Shown: piece by piece, positions 1 to 5,968 of the stretch | How positions within the stretch are numbered: position 1 is the stretch's first letter | How the letters are laid out: each line of letters begins with the position of its first letter | Assembly: GCA_947626205.1 (NCBI GenBank) | Contig: CANQRO010000075.1 | Span: forward strand, 1 to 6,052 | DNA length: 6,052 nucleotides | Reading direction: 5' to 3' | Source: an uncultured Clostridia bacterium | GTDB taxonomy: Bacteria; Bacillota; Clostridia; TANB77; CAG-508 | Notes under the pieces: generated by a model | Seen by the model: the letters and a program-made list of their open reading frames with translations, nothing else | What the model was told of the DNA's origin: nothing | The model's database searches: none | Translations under genes and position numbers: made by a program

Positions 1-498
1 GTAAGAGGAGGAAATACAAATTCAAGTGAGCAAATTAAATTATTATTAACAAATCCAATACATGATGTAAAATTAGCCATAAATCACATAACTAGAACAT
101 TATTTAATTATGATTGGTGGACTATGCTATACGTATATGCATTTTTCTCTGATAATTCTACATATGTTATGTTTGCTATTATGCTATTTTTACTATATGT
201 CTCTATAACAGAAGATGACTATAATTTTAAATTAAAAGATAAAATTATAATGATAATTACATTTTTAGCAGTATTTGGTATGACTAGTATAGCGCTATAT
301 TTATCATTTACAGAAGTAGGTTCCGATTTTGTTAATGGTTATCAGACTAGATATGTTTTCCCTGTATTGCCAATGTTATTATTTGCTATTTCAAGCAAAA
401 AAATCAAAGTTGAAAGAGGGAAAAATAGAAATATGAACGTATGTATTATATCAACAATATTTACTATAATAGGAATAGCACAAATGATGTTATCTTAA
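1..498 (+). CDS. DUF2142-like multi-pass membrane protein, 3' end only
   Basis: The frame is open from the first base, so this is the C-terminal 165 residues of a longer protein that begins before the window; the first internal ATG (124) is not a credible start. The piece opens with a short loop containing G-N-T-N-S-S-E-Q and N-P, as in DUF2142 proteins before their late membrane helices. Hydrophobic helices follow at roughly residues 42-68, 81-104, 117-130 and 146-164. The motif V-N-G-Y-Q-T-R-Y-V-F-P at about residues 111-121 resembles the family's G-x-Q-x-R-Y-x-x-P signature. DUF2142 proteins are large membrane proteins found in surface polysaccharide and teichoic acid loci, and are thought to be GT-C type transferases using lipid-linked sugars. 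The role here is inferred from that and from the neighbouring glycosyltransferases. Family assignment is fairly secure; substrate is unknown. Confidence 0.75.
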   Translation, partial: VRGGNTNSSEQIKLLLTNPIHDVKLAINHITRTLFNYDWWTMLYVYAFFSDNSTYVMFAIMLFLLYVSITEDDYNFKLKDKIIMIITFLAVFGMTSIALYLSFTEVGSDFVNGYQTRYVFPVLPMLLFAISSKKIKVERGKNRNMNVCIISTIFTIIGIAQMMLS

Positions 499-525
499 AT
501 TAAAAATTATTCATTATAATTTAAG

Positions 526-563
526 AAAGGAGATAAATAATAACGTAAAAGTTAGTTATTATG
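526..563 (+). promoter_or_regulatory. Distant Shine-Dalgarno plus hairpin before the GT2 start
   Basis: A strong AAAGGAG lies at 526-532, but the only usable in-frame start is ATG at 561, leaving 28 nt between them instead of the usual 5-10. A TAA at 546-548 blocks any upstream in-frame start, and no ATG, GTG or TTG in any frame lies at a normal distance. Bases 537-544 pair with 555-562 as a perfect 8-bp stem around a 10-nt loop. If the stem forms and its lowest two pairs open, the Shine-Dalgarno would sit about 6 nt from the ATG. The stem has only one G-C pair, so it is weak, and a competing 4-bp pairing (541-544 with 551-554) exists. The pairing is seen; the function is inferred. Confidence 0.4.
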
Positions 564-1271
564 AAAAAAATGGACAAAAAAGTTTTAATAATTATTCCAG
601 CATATAATGAAGAGGAATGTATATATGATGTTGTAAGTAACATATCAAAAGTTGCAAGTTTTGCGGATATATTAGTTGTTAATGATGGCTCTAGTGATAA
701 TACGTATAATGAACTTTTAAGATTAGAAGTAAATTTTTTAAATTTACCTATTAATCTTGGAATAGGTGGAGCTGTACAAGCTGGATATATATATGCATAT
801 AATAATAATTATGATTTTGCATTTCAATTGGATGGAGATGGGCAACATAATCCTAAATATATTAAAGAAATGCTTGATATACTTATAAAAAAAGGGGCTG
901 ATATGGTTATTGGCTCTAGATTTGTTGAAAAGACATCATATAATCAAACTTTTTTGAGAAGTATTGGAAATAAATTTATTTCTTTTATTATAAAATTATT
1001 ATCTGGCAAAAAAATTTATGATACAACATCTGGATTTAGAGGTGTAAATAAGGAAATTATTAAAATATTTGCAAGTAAATATCCATATGACTATCCTGAA
1101 CCAGATACAAATATGCAAATAGTTTTAAAAGGAAAAAATATAAAAGAAATACCTGTAGAGATGAATAAAAGAAATACAGGAAAATCATTTGTTTCCCCAA
1201 TAAAATCTATTGAATATATGTTAAAGGTCTCTTTAGCTTTATTTATAGCTAAGATAAGAAAGGAGAACTAA
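561..1271 (+). CDS. Family 2 glycosyltransferase, DPM1-like
   Basis: A 236-aa GT-A fold enzyme predicted to transfer a sugar from a nucleotide donor in the cytoplasm, probably to a polyprenyl phosphate carrier. Visible motifs in order are P-A-Y-N-E-E (13-18) at the first strand, V-N-D-G-S-S-D (40-46) for the nucleotide site, N-L-G-I-G-G (65-70), the metal-binding D-G-D-G-Q-H (91-96), G-S-R-F near 117, and T-S-G-F-R-G near 155. These match the dolichyl/undecaprenyl-phosphate sugar synthase group. Only a short hydrophobic stretch (about 218-231) lies near the C-terminus, so there is no full membrane domain; the DUF2304 protein encoded immediately downstream may supply the membrane partner. ATG 561 is the first possible start after the in-frame stop at 546, although its Shine-Dalgarno is unusually far upstream. 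The sugar cannot be deduced. Confidence 0.9.
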   Translation: MKKMDKKVLIIIPAYNEEECIYDVVSNISKVASFADILVVNDGSSDNTYNELLRLEVNFLNLPINLGIGGAVQAGYIYAYNNNYDFAFQLDGDGQHNPKYIKEMLDILIKKGADMVIGSRFVEKTSYNQTFLRSIGNKFISFIIKLLSGKKIYDTTSGFRGVNKEIIKIFASKYPYDYPEPDTNMQIVLKGKNIKEIPVEMNKRNTGKSFVSPIKSIEYMLKVSLALFIAKIRKEN

Positions 1272-1272
1272 A

Positions 1273-1662
1273 ATGATTTATTATTTTTCAATATGTTTTG
1301 CTATTATTTTTATTGTGTTTGTTATACTTTTAGTAAGAAATAACAAGTTAGATGAAAAATATTCTATTTTATGGCTAATATTTTCTATTTTAGTTATTAT
1401 ACTTGCTTTATGTACAAAAGTACTTGATAAAATATCATCTTTTTTAGGAATATTTTATGCACCAGCTTTATTGTTTTTATTTGGTTTTATATTTGTAATA
1501 TTTTATATAATTCACCTGTCTACAGTTGTTACAAAGCAAAATAAAAGTATTATTAGACTTACTCAAGAAATTGCTATATTAAAGAATATTATAAATAAAA
1601 ATGATAATGATAATGATAATGATAATGTAAATAACAATTATAAAGATACTGAGGTGAAATAA
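1273..1662 (+). CDS. DUF2304 family small membrane protein
   Basis: A 129-aa protein with three hydrophobic helices at about residues 2-20, 32-50 and 59-82, followed by a polar helical tail. Features typical of DUF2304 are N-K-L-D-E-K-Y-S-I-L-W-L between helices one and two, the L-G-I-x-Y-A-P segment before helix three, and a heptad-like tail (about 88-107) ending in E-I-A-I-L-K. The family has no established biochemical role, but is commonly encoded next to a GT2 enzyme of the type upstream, suggesting they work together at the membrane. AAAGGAG at 1259-1265 sits 7 nt before the ATG, and only one base separates it from the preceding stop. The last 20 or so residues are an Asn/Asp-rich low-complexity tail encoded by a hexanucleotide repeat. 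The stop codon overlaps the next gene's ATG by one base. Confidence 0.85.
   Translation: MIYYFSICFAIIFIVFVILLVRNNKLDEKYSILWLIFSILVIILALCTKVLDKISSFLGIFYAPALLFLFGFIFVIFYIIHLSTVVTKQNKSIIRLTQEIAILKNIINKNDNDNDNDNVNNNYKDTEVK
1600..1629 (+). repeat. In-frame AATGAT hexanucleotide tandem repeat
   Basis: Four perfect copies of AATGAT (1600-1623) and a partial fifth (AATGTA, 1624-1629) encode alternating Asn-Asp in the C-terminal tail of the DUF2304 protein. Because the unit is six bases, copy-number changes would lengthen or shorten the tail without shifting the frame, so this is not an on/off switch. The repeat is directly visible; variability between strains is inference. Confidence 0.9.
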
Positions 1663-2012
1663 TGAAGATAATTTTGATAATAATATATTTGATTTTAACA
1701 CTTTCTGGTTTAATATTTATGAAAAAAGGTGGAAATCCTGGAAAAATAAATATAAGTAAAAAAGATATTCAGTTATCTATGAGCCCTATTAGTGCAGTAG
1801 GTTTTGTCTTTTATTTATGTAGTTTTTTACTTTTTACAAAAATTGTTGTAATGTTTGATTTAAGCTACATAATGCCAATAGTAACTGGAATAGTTCAAGT
1901 ATTAACATTGATTACTGCTAACTTATTTTTTAAAGAAAAAATTAGTAAAAAAGGAATTATAGGTGCAAGTTTAGTAATAATCGGTATAATAATTATGAAT
2001 ATTAAATTTTAA
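1662..2012 (+). CDS. EamA/SMR-like four-helix membrane protein, first paralog
   Basis: A 116-aa protein that is almost entirely membrane: four hydrophobic helices at about residues 2-20, 42-63, 67-88 and 97-114, the layout of small multidrug resistance and EamA half-size transporters. The motif F-D-L-S-Y-I-M-P-I (about 65-73) and F-K-E-K-I-S before the last helix recall these proteins and the ArnE/ArnF subunits, which flip undecaprenyl-phosphate-linked aminoarabinose. In this setting, movement of a lipid-linked sugar is more likely than drug efflux; that is inference. ATG 1662 overlaps the preceding stop as TAATG and is preceded by GAGGTG at 1651-1656, indicating translational coupling. A paralog follows directly, so the two may form a heterodimer. 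Confidence 0.8.
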   Translation: MKIILIIIYLILTLSGLIFMKKGGNPGKINISKKDIQLSMSPISAVGFVFYLCSFLLFTKIVVMFDLSYIMPIVTGIVQVLTLITANLFFKEKISKKGIIGASLVIIGIIIMNIKF

Positions 2013-2023
2013 AAAGGAGAGAA

Positions 2024-2410
2024 ATGTCTATGAAAAGAAGTATTTTAGTTATTGCATATATGATTCTTTCAGTTTTGGGGCTAGTATTAATGAAAATTGG
2101 TGTAAATACTGGTACAATTTCTTTTGCAAATAGTACCTTTACTTTTTCAATAAATTTTATTAGTTTGTTAGGATTTGTAAGTTATATAGCAAGTTTCTTT
2201 TTATTTACGAATATAATAGTAAAATTTAATTTAAGTTATATAATGCCTATTACAGTTGGGATTATACAAGTTTTAACATTGCTATCAGGATATCTAATAT
2301 TTAAAGAAAAATTAAGTGTAAATGGAATTATTGGTATTATATTAGTTATTATTGGTATAGTTATAATGAATTTAAAAAATAATAAAACTAATATTAATAG
2401 TGAGATGTAA
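2024..2410 (+). CDS. EamA/SMR-like four-helix membrane protein, second paralog
   Basis: A 128-aa paralog of the preceding protein with the same four helices and the matching motifs F-N-L-S-Y-I-M-P-I, I-Q-V-L-T-L and F-K-E-K-L-S. It differs by a short polar C-terminal tail rich in Asn and Lys. Two starts are possible: ATG 2024, 4 nt after GGAG (2016-2019), and ATG 2030, 10 nt after it. The second aligns better with the Met-Lys start of the paralog and would give 126 aa; the sequence does not decide between them. The gap from the preceding stop is 11 nt. As with ArnE/ArnF and paired SMR proteins, two unequal subunits probably make one transporter. A lipid-linked sugar flippase role is inferred from the neighbouring polyprenyl-phosphate glycosyltransferases. 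Confidence 0.8.
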   Translation: MSMKRSILVIAYMILSVLGLVLMKIGVNTGTISFANSTFTFSINFISLLGFVSYIASFFLFTNIIVKFNLSYIMPITVGIIQVLTLLSGYLIFKEKLSVNGIIGIILVIIGIVIMNLKNNKTNINSEM

Positions 2411-2425
2411 AGGAAGTAGAAAAGC

Positions 2426-4056
2426 GTGGAAAAAATAAAAAGTTTTGTTCAAAATAATAAAGATTTTGTAATTATAGGCATATTTGTGGCTTTGATTATA
2501 TTTTTAATTTGCAATTTTAATATGTTCGCACAAGATGAATATAACTATAGTAATATAACTTGGACTAGTCAAAGATTGACTTCAATTCGTGATGTTGTAA
2601 AGTCAGCAATAATGTTATGGAAAAATTGGTCGCGGAAGGATTCCCGTACTTGCTGGCGGACAATTATTATTATTTCTTGGAATAGACTTTTATAATATAT
2701 TAAATCCAATTGTATTTTTTATATTTGTATTTATGATATGTAAAATATTTGGCAAAAAGCCAACATGTTTACAGTTATTTGTTATATTGGGTTTGTATTT
2801 ATTTACCTCTGTTGCTTTTTGGGAAAAATTTATATGGCTATCTGGTAGTATGAATTATTTATGGACTGTAACATTAATGCTAGTTGTTATGTATTATTTT
2901 TACAACATATTAATAAATAATAATAAGTTAAATAAAGTTAATATTGCAATTTTACTAATAGTAAGTTTTTTTGCCCGGATGGTCACATGAAAATACAGCG
3001 TTTGTTTTAGGAAGCTTTTTAATAGTTATTTCATTATTTAATATAAAAAAATTATTTAGCTTACCAAAAAGAGAGAAGTTAACTTTAATAATATCAATAA
3101 TTATTTTTGGAATAGGAGCAATATTATTAATATTTTGCCCTGGAAATTTTCACAGACTTGGAAGTGGTGGATTTAAATTAAACTATGATTTAATAATATC
3201 AAACATTCTTGATATAAAATATATGATTGTTATTTATGTGATTACTTTATTATTAGTATTTATTGCAAAATTTAATGATTACAAAAGAGAAATTAAAAAT
3301 GAACTTTTATATTTTATTTTACCGGGATTAATTGGTGGGTTACCAATGTTACTTTTAAACGAATTTCCTCCTAGAGCAATGCTTGCATATGAAACAGTAC
3401 TTGTAATATGTATTATAAATAACGTAAAATTAATACAAGATTTTATTAAGCAAAAAAATTATGCTTTAATAAATAAATTAGGTTTAGTATGTACATTTTT
3501 GATAGCTTTTTTATCTATATATGCACTTTCATATAAAGCATGGTTTGCATATAAATATATTAAACCATATAAAGAAGAAATGATAAATGAACTGAGATAT
3601 TGTAAGATATCTGGTATGGATGAAGCTGTAATAACTCAATTTAAATATTTAGATAAGGCTATGGAATTAGATGTTTATATGGATATGTTTCCAAAAGTAT
3701 CTGACATAAGTATAATTAATTCATATTGTGCCAATTATTATGGCTTAAAGTCTGTAACAGCACTACCTGAAGGATATTCACTATTAGAAATAAATTTATC
3801 TGGTGAGAATGATATAGTTACATATAATGCCATAGATAAGAATACCAATGAAATTGTTGCAACTAGGATTTTAGGAACAGAATTACAATTACCAGATCGT
3901 GATTATAAAAATAGAATATGTTTTCTTATAAAAGAAGAGGATTTAGACAATATTATATTAGATATACCAGAAGAAATTATTAGTAAAATAACTAGTAGTC
4001 GCCTAATTAAAATTGGAAAAATTGAAGAGATTGATTTAAATACTTTATTACAATGA
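2426..4056 (+). CDS. DUF6056-like multi-pass membrane protein with two +1 frameshifts
   Basis: Three overlapping frames (2426-2632, 2634-2975, 2977-4056) join into one protein of about 542 aa if one C is skipped at 2633 and one at 2976. The joined product has a first helix at about 14-32, an acidic D-E-Y (37-39), W-S-G-R (68-71), W-L-S-G-S-M-N-Y-L-W (137-146), A-G-W-S-H-E-N (183-189) and P-G-N-F-H-R (238-243), then more helices and a soluble tail of roughly 150 residues. This order matches my recollection of DUF6056 proteins: polytopic, often in surface-polysaccharide loci, probably GT-C type transferases. The start is GTG 2426, about 9 nt after AAAGGAAG. Read without shifts, the product stops at 2695 after 89 aa. 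Apart from the two extra bases the gene has no stops, and 1,080 nt after the second site are intact. It may be a frameshift-decoded gene, a fresh pseudogene, or affected by sequence error. Confidence 0.7.
2627..2639 (+). other. Putative +1 frameshift site 1 (TCG-C-GGA)
   Basis: The incoming frame reads TGG TCG CGG AAG and runs to a stop at 2693-2695. Skipping C2633 gives TGG TCG GGA AGG, that is W-S-G-R, and continues as I-P-V-L-A-G-G-Q in an open membrane-protein frame for another 340 nt. The codon at the shift point is CGG followed by A. The extra base is seen through the protein motif; whether ribosomes bypass it is inference. Confidence 0.65.
2970..2982 (+). other. Putative +1 frameshift site 2 (GCC-C-GGA)
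   Basis: The incoming frame reads TTT GCC CGG ATG and stops at TGA 2988-2990, only 9 nt after the CGG. Skipping C2976 gives GCC GGA TGG TCA CAT GAA, that is A-G-W-S-H-E, and opens the frame to 4056. The codon at the shift point is again CGG followed by A, with the same W-G-G pattern after it (GGATGG here, GGAAGG at site 1). Only the extra base is observed; the decoding event is inferred. Confidence 0.65.
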
Positions 4057-4090
4057 AAATTCTAAAAATATATAAAAGGAGTAAATAAAT

Positions 4091-5035
4091 ATGTTAAAGA
4101 ATAAAGTATCTGTTATAGTGCCCATGTATTATGAAGAAGAAGTTGCAAATGAATGTTATAAGAGACTAAAAGCAGTTGTTTCAAAATTATCTAATTATGA
4201 TTATGAGTTAATTTTTGTAAATGATGGAAGTAAGGATAAAACTTTAGAGATATTAGAAGATATAGCAAAATCAGATAAAAATGTTAAAGTAATCTCATTT
4301 GCAAGAAATTTTGGACATCAATGTGCAGTAACTGCTGGTCTAAAATATGTAACAGGAAATGTAGCATGTATAATTGATGCAGATTTGCAAGATCCCCCAG
4401 AATTACTAGCTGATATGCTAAAAAAATGGGAAGAGGGTTATGAAGTAATATATGGAAAGAGAAAAGCAAGAAAAGGTGAATCTATATTTAAATTATTTAC
4501 TGCTAAAATGTTCTATAAAACATTAAATTTTTTATCTGATGTAGACATACCAAAAGATACAGGAGATTTTAGAGTAATCGATAGAAAAGTTGTTGATACT
4601 ATAAATTCTTTACCAGAACATAATAAATTTTTAAGAGGTTTATTTAGTTGGGTTGGATATAAGCAATATGCATTTGAATATGAAAGACAAGAAAGATTTG
4701 CCGGAAAAACAAAATATCCATTAAAAAAGATGTTAAAATTAGCTGCAGATGGTATTATAGGATTTTCTACTAAACCACTTAAAATAATAGGTATGATTGG
4801 TATAATAAGTATAGTAATATCAATTTGTATACTAATATATGCTTTACTTGCTTTCATATTTAAATTTTCTGGATTAGAAGCAGGTTGGACATCTATTATG
4901 GTTTGTATAACATTTTTTGCTGGTGTTCAATTACTTTCACTTTGGATAATGTCAGAATATATTGGAAGGATATATGATGAAAGTAAAAATAGACCTCAAT
5001 ATATAGTAGCAAAAACAATCAATATTGATAAATAA
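4091..5035 (+). CDS. Polyprenyl-phosphate glycosyltransferase, GtrB/ArnC-like
   Basis: A 314-aa family 2 enzyme predicted to make an undecaprenyl-phosphate sugar on the cytoplasmic face. Motifs include V-P-M-Y-Y-E-E-E (10-17), V-N-D-G-S-K-D (43-49), the A-R-N-F-G-H-Q segment typical of bacterial DPM1-like enzymes, the metal and donor site D-A-D-L-Q-D-P-P-E (96-104), D-T-G-D-F-R, and an R-F-A-G-K-T-K-Y element matching the family's R-F-G-x-S-K-Y. Two membrane helices (about 232-257 and 267-290) and the ending R-P-Q-Y complete the GtrB/YkcC architecture, and the length is typical. AAAGGAG at 4075-4081 lies 9 nt before ATG 4091. GtrB enzymes normally pair with a flippase and a membrane transferase; here the SMR-like pair and the DUF6056 or DUF2142 proteins are candidates. 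The sugar (glucose, GlcNAc or other) is not decidable from sequence. Confidence 0.9.
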   Translation: MLKNKVSVIVPMYYEEEVANECYKRLKAVVSKLSNYDYELIFVNDGSKDKTLEILEDIAKSDKNVKVISFARNFGHQCAVTAGLKYVTGNVACIIDADLQDPPELLADMLKKWEEGYEVIYGKRKARKGESIFKLFTAKMFYKTLNFLSDVDIPKDTGDFRVIDRKVVDTINSLPEHNKFLRGLFSWVGYKQYAFEYERQERFAGKTKYPLKKMLKLAADGIIGFSTKPLKIIGMIGIISIVISICILIYALLAFIFKFSGLEAGWTSIMVCITFFAGVQLLSLWIMSEYIGRIYDESKNRPQYIVAKTINIDK

Positions 5036-5049
5036 TATTTTATATTAAT

Positions 5050-5064
5050 AGGGTGAAGTATATG
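5050..5064 (+). promoter_or_regulatory. Shine-Dalgarno that sets the deacetylase start at 5062
   Basis: AGGGTGA at 5050-5056 is the only Shine-Dalgarno-like sequence here and lies 5-6 nt before ATG 5062. An in-frame GTG at 5053 is inside this element and has no ribosome site of its own, so the ATG is preferred. Confidence 0.75.
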
Positions 5065-5958
5065 AAAAAAGAAAACAAAAAAATTATTATTTTATTATGT
5101 TTAGTAGTTTTATTTATAGGGATAGTTATATCATTTTTGTTTATATTTTTATCTAAAAAAGAAATTAAAATAGCTGATATAATTAAAAATAAAAACGAAG
5201 AAAATGTTGAAATATATGACGAGGAAAACAAAGAATCAGAACTTAAAGAGGCTGATTTAAAACCAGTATCATATAATGCAGTAATTCCTATGTATATGTA
5301 TCATTGGGTAAGAGAAGATACTGGAAATTATGAATATCCAGAAATGATGGCAAAACCAAGTGAAATTAAAAAGCAATTTGAATATTTATCATCAAACAAT
5401 TATGATACTATATTTATAACTGACATAGATAAAATATATGATTACAAAAAGCCTATAGCTTTAACATTTGATGATGGATGGGCAGATGTATATAATAATG
5501 TATTTCCTTATGCAAAAGAATATAATATAAAAATATCAATGTATGTAATTATAGACCTTATTGGAACACCAGGATATTGTACTGTTGATGAATTAAAAGA
5601 AATGAGAGATAGTGGGCTTGTTGAGATAGAATCACATACTATGTCACATAGAATGCTTGCTACTTTAAGTAGAGATGAAATATATAAAGAATTAGATGAG
5701 TCAAAAAAATATATAAAAGATACACTTGGAATAGATACAACAGTTATATGTTATCCATCAGGTTCATTTAATAACACAGTAATTGAAATAGCAAAAGAGC
5801 TAGGATATAAATATGGCCTTGCAATGGATGGTGGTGTGCATTATACTTCAAAAACAGACAATATGCAGATGACAAGAATTTTTGCAACTAGGTCAATGTC
5901 TCTTAATACTTTTATAAATTACGCTTCAAATGCAAGAGTAGATGTTAAATGGGAGTAA
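5062..5958 (+). CDS. Membrane-anchored polysaccharide deacetylase (CE4 family)
   Basis: A 298-aa protein with a Lys-rich N-terminus, one membrane helix (about 8-29), a charged linker rich in Lys and Glu, and a NodB-type catalytic domain facing outside. Its N-acetyl hydrolysis motifs are intact: T-F-D-D-G-W (135-140) gives the catalytic base D137 and metal ligand D138; S-H-T-M-S-H supplies metal ligands H192 and H196; C-Y-P-S-G (230-234) is motif 3. The region before the catalytic motif (I-P-M-Y-M-Y-H-W, then K-K-Q-F-E-Y-L) is shared with PgaB/IcaB-type deacetylases. It should remove acetyl groups from an exported polymer or peptidoglycan; the operon favours the polymer made by the neighbouring enzymes. 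The helix may be an uncleaved anchor, since no lipobox Cys or clear signal peptidase site is evident. It starts 26 nt after the GtrB-like gene. Confidence 0.88.
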   Translation: MKKENKKIIILLCLVVLFIGIVISFLFIFLSKKEIKIADIIKNKNEENVEIYDEENKESELKEADLKPVSYNAVIPMYMYHWVREDTGNYEYPEMMAKPSEIKKQFEYLSSNNYDTIFITDIDKIYDYKKPIALTFDDGWADVYNNVFPYAKEYNIKISMYVIIDLIGTPGYCTVDELKEMRDSGLVEIESHTMSHRMLATLSRDEIYKELDESKKYIKDTLGIDTTVICYPSGSFNNTVIEIAKELGYKYGLAMDGGVHYTSKTDNMQMTRIFATRSMSLNTFINYASNARVDVKWE

Positions 5959-5968
5959 TATAAATAAT

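Noticed and set aside
515..520. Perfect TATAAT promoter -10 box upstream of the first GT2 gene
   Set aside because: No convincing -35 box lies 16-18 nt upstream, TATAAT is common by chance in such AT-rich DNA, and transcription would start at or within the Shine-Dalgarno at 526-532.
2633..2978. Simple sense reassignment of CGG (for example to Trp or Gln)
   Set aside because: Changing the amino acid at CGG would not restore the reading frame; downstream family motifs are in the +1 frame at both sites, so a one-base shift is required.
2733..2990. Separate 85-aa membrane protein gene starting at ATG 2733
   Set aside because: The frame is open back to the first shift site at 2634 and encodes family-like sequence there; ATG 2733 has no ribosome site. 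It is the middle part of the frameshifted DUF6056-like gene.
2971..4056. Separate 361-aa gene starting at TTG 2971
   Set aside because: The protein would begin in the middle of the A-G-W-S-H-E-N motif, with no Shine-Dalgarno before it. It is better read as the last part of the frameshifted gene.
4284..4857. Minus-strand open frames inside the GtrB-like gene
   Set aside because: They lie antisense to a strongly supported glycosyltransferase, have no ribosome sites and show no recognisable protein features.
5053..5061. GTG 5053 as the deacetylase start
   Set aside because: It lies inside the AGGGTGA ribosome site itself; ATG 5062 has correct spacing.
5040..5231. Minus-strand open frame over the deacetylase start
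   Set aside because: It is antisense to the N-terminal membrane helix and Lys/Glu-rich linker; its hydrophobic look is a by-product of A-rich coding sequence on the opposite strand.
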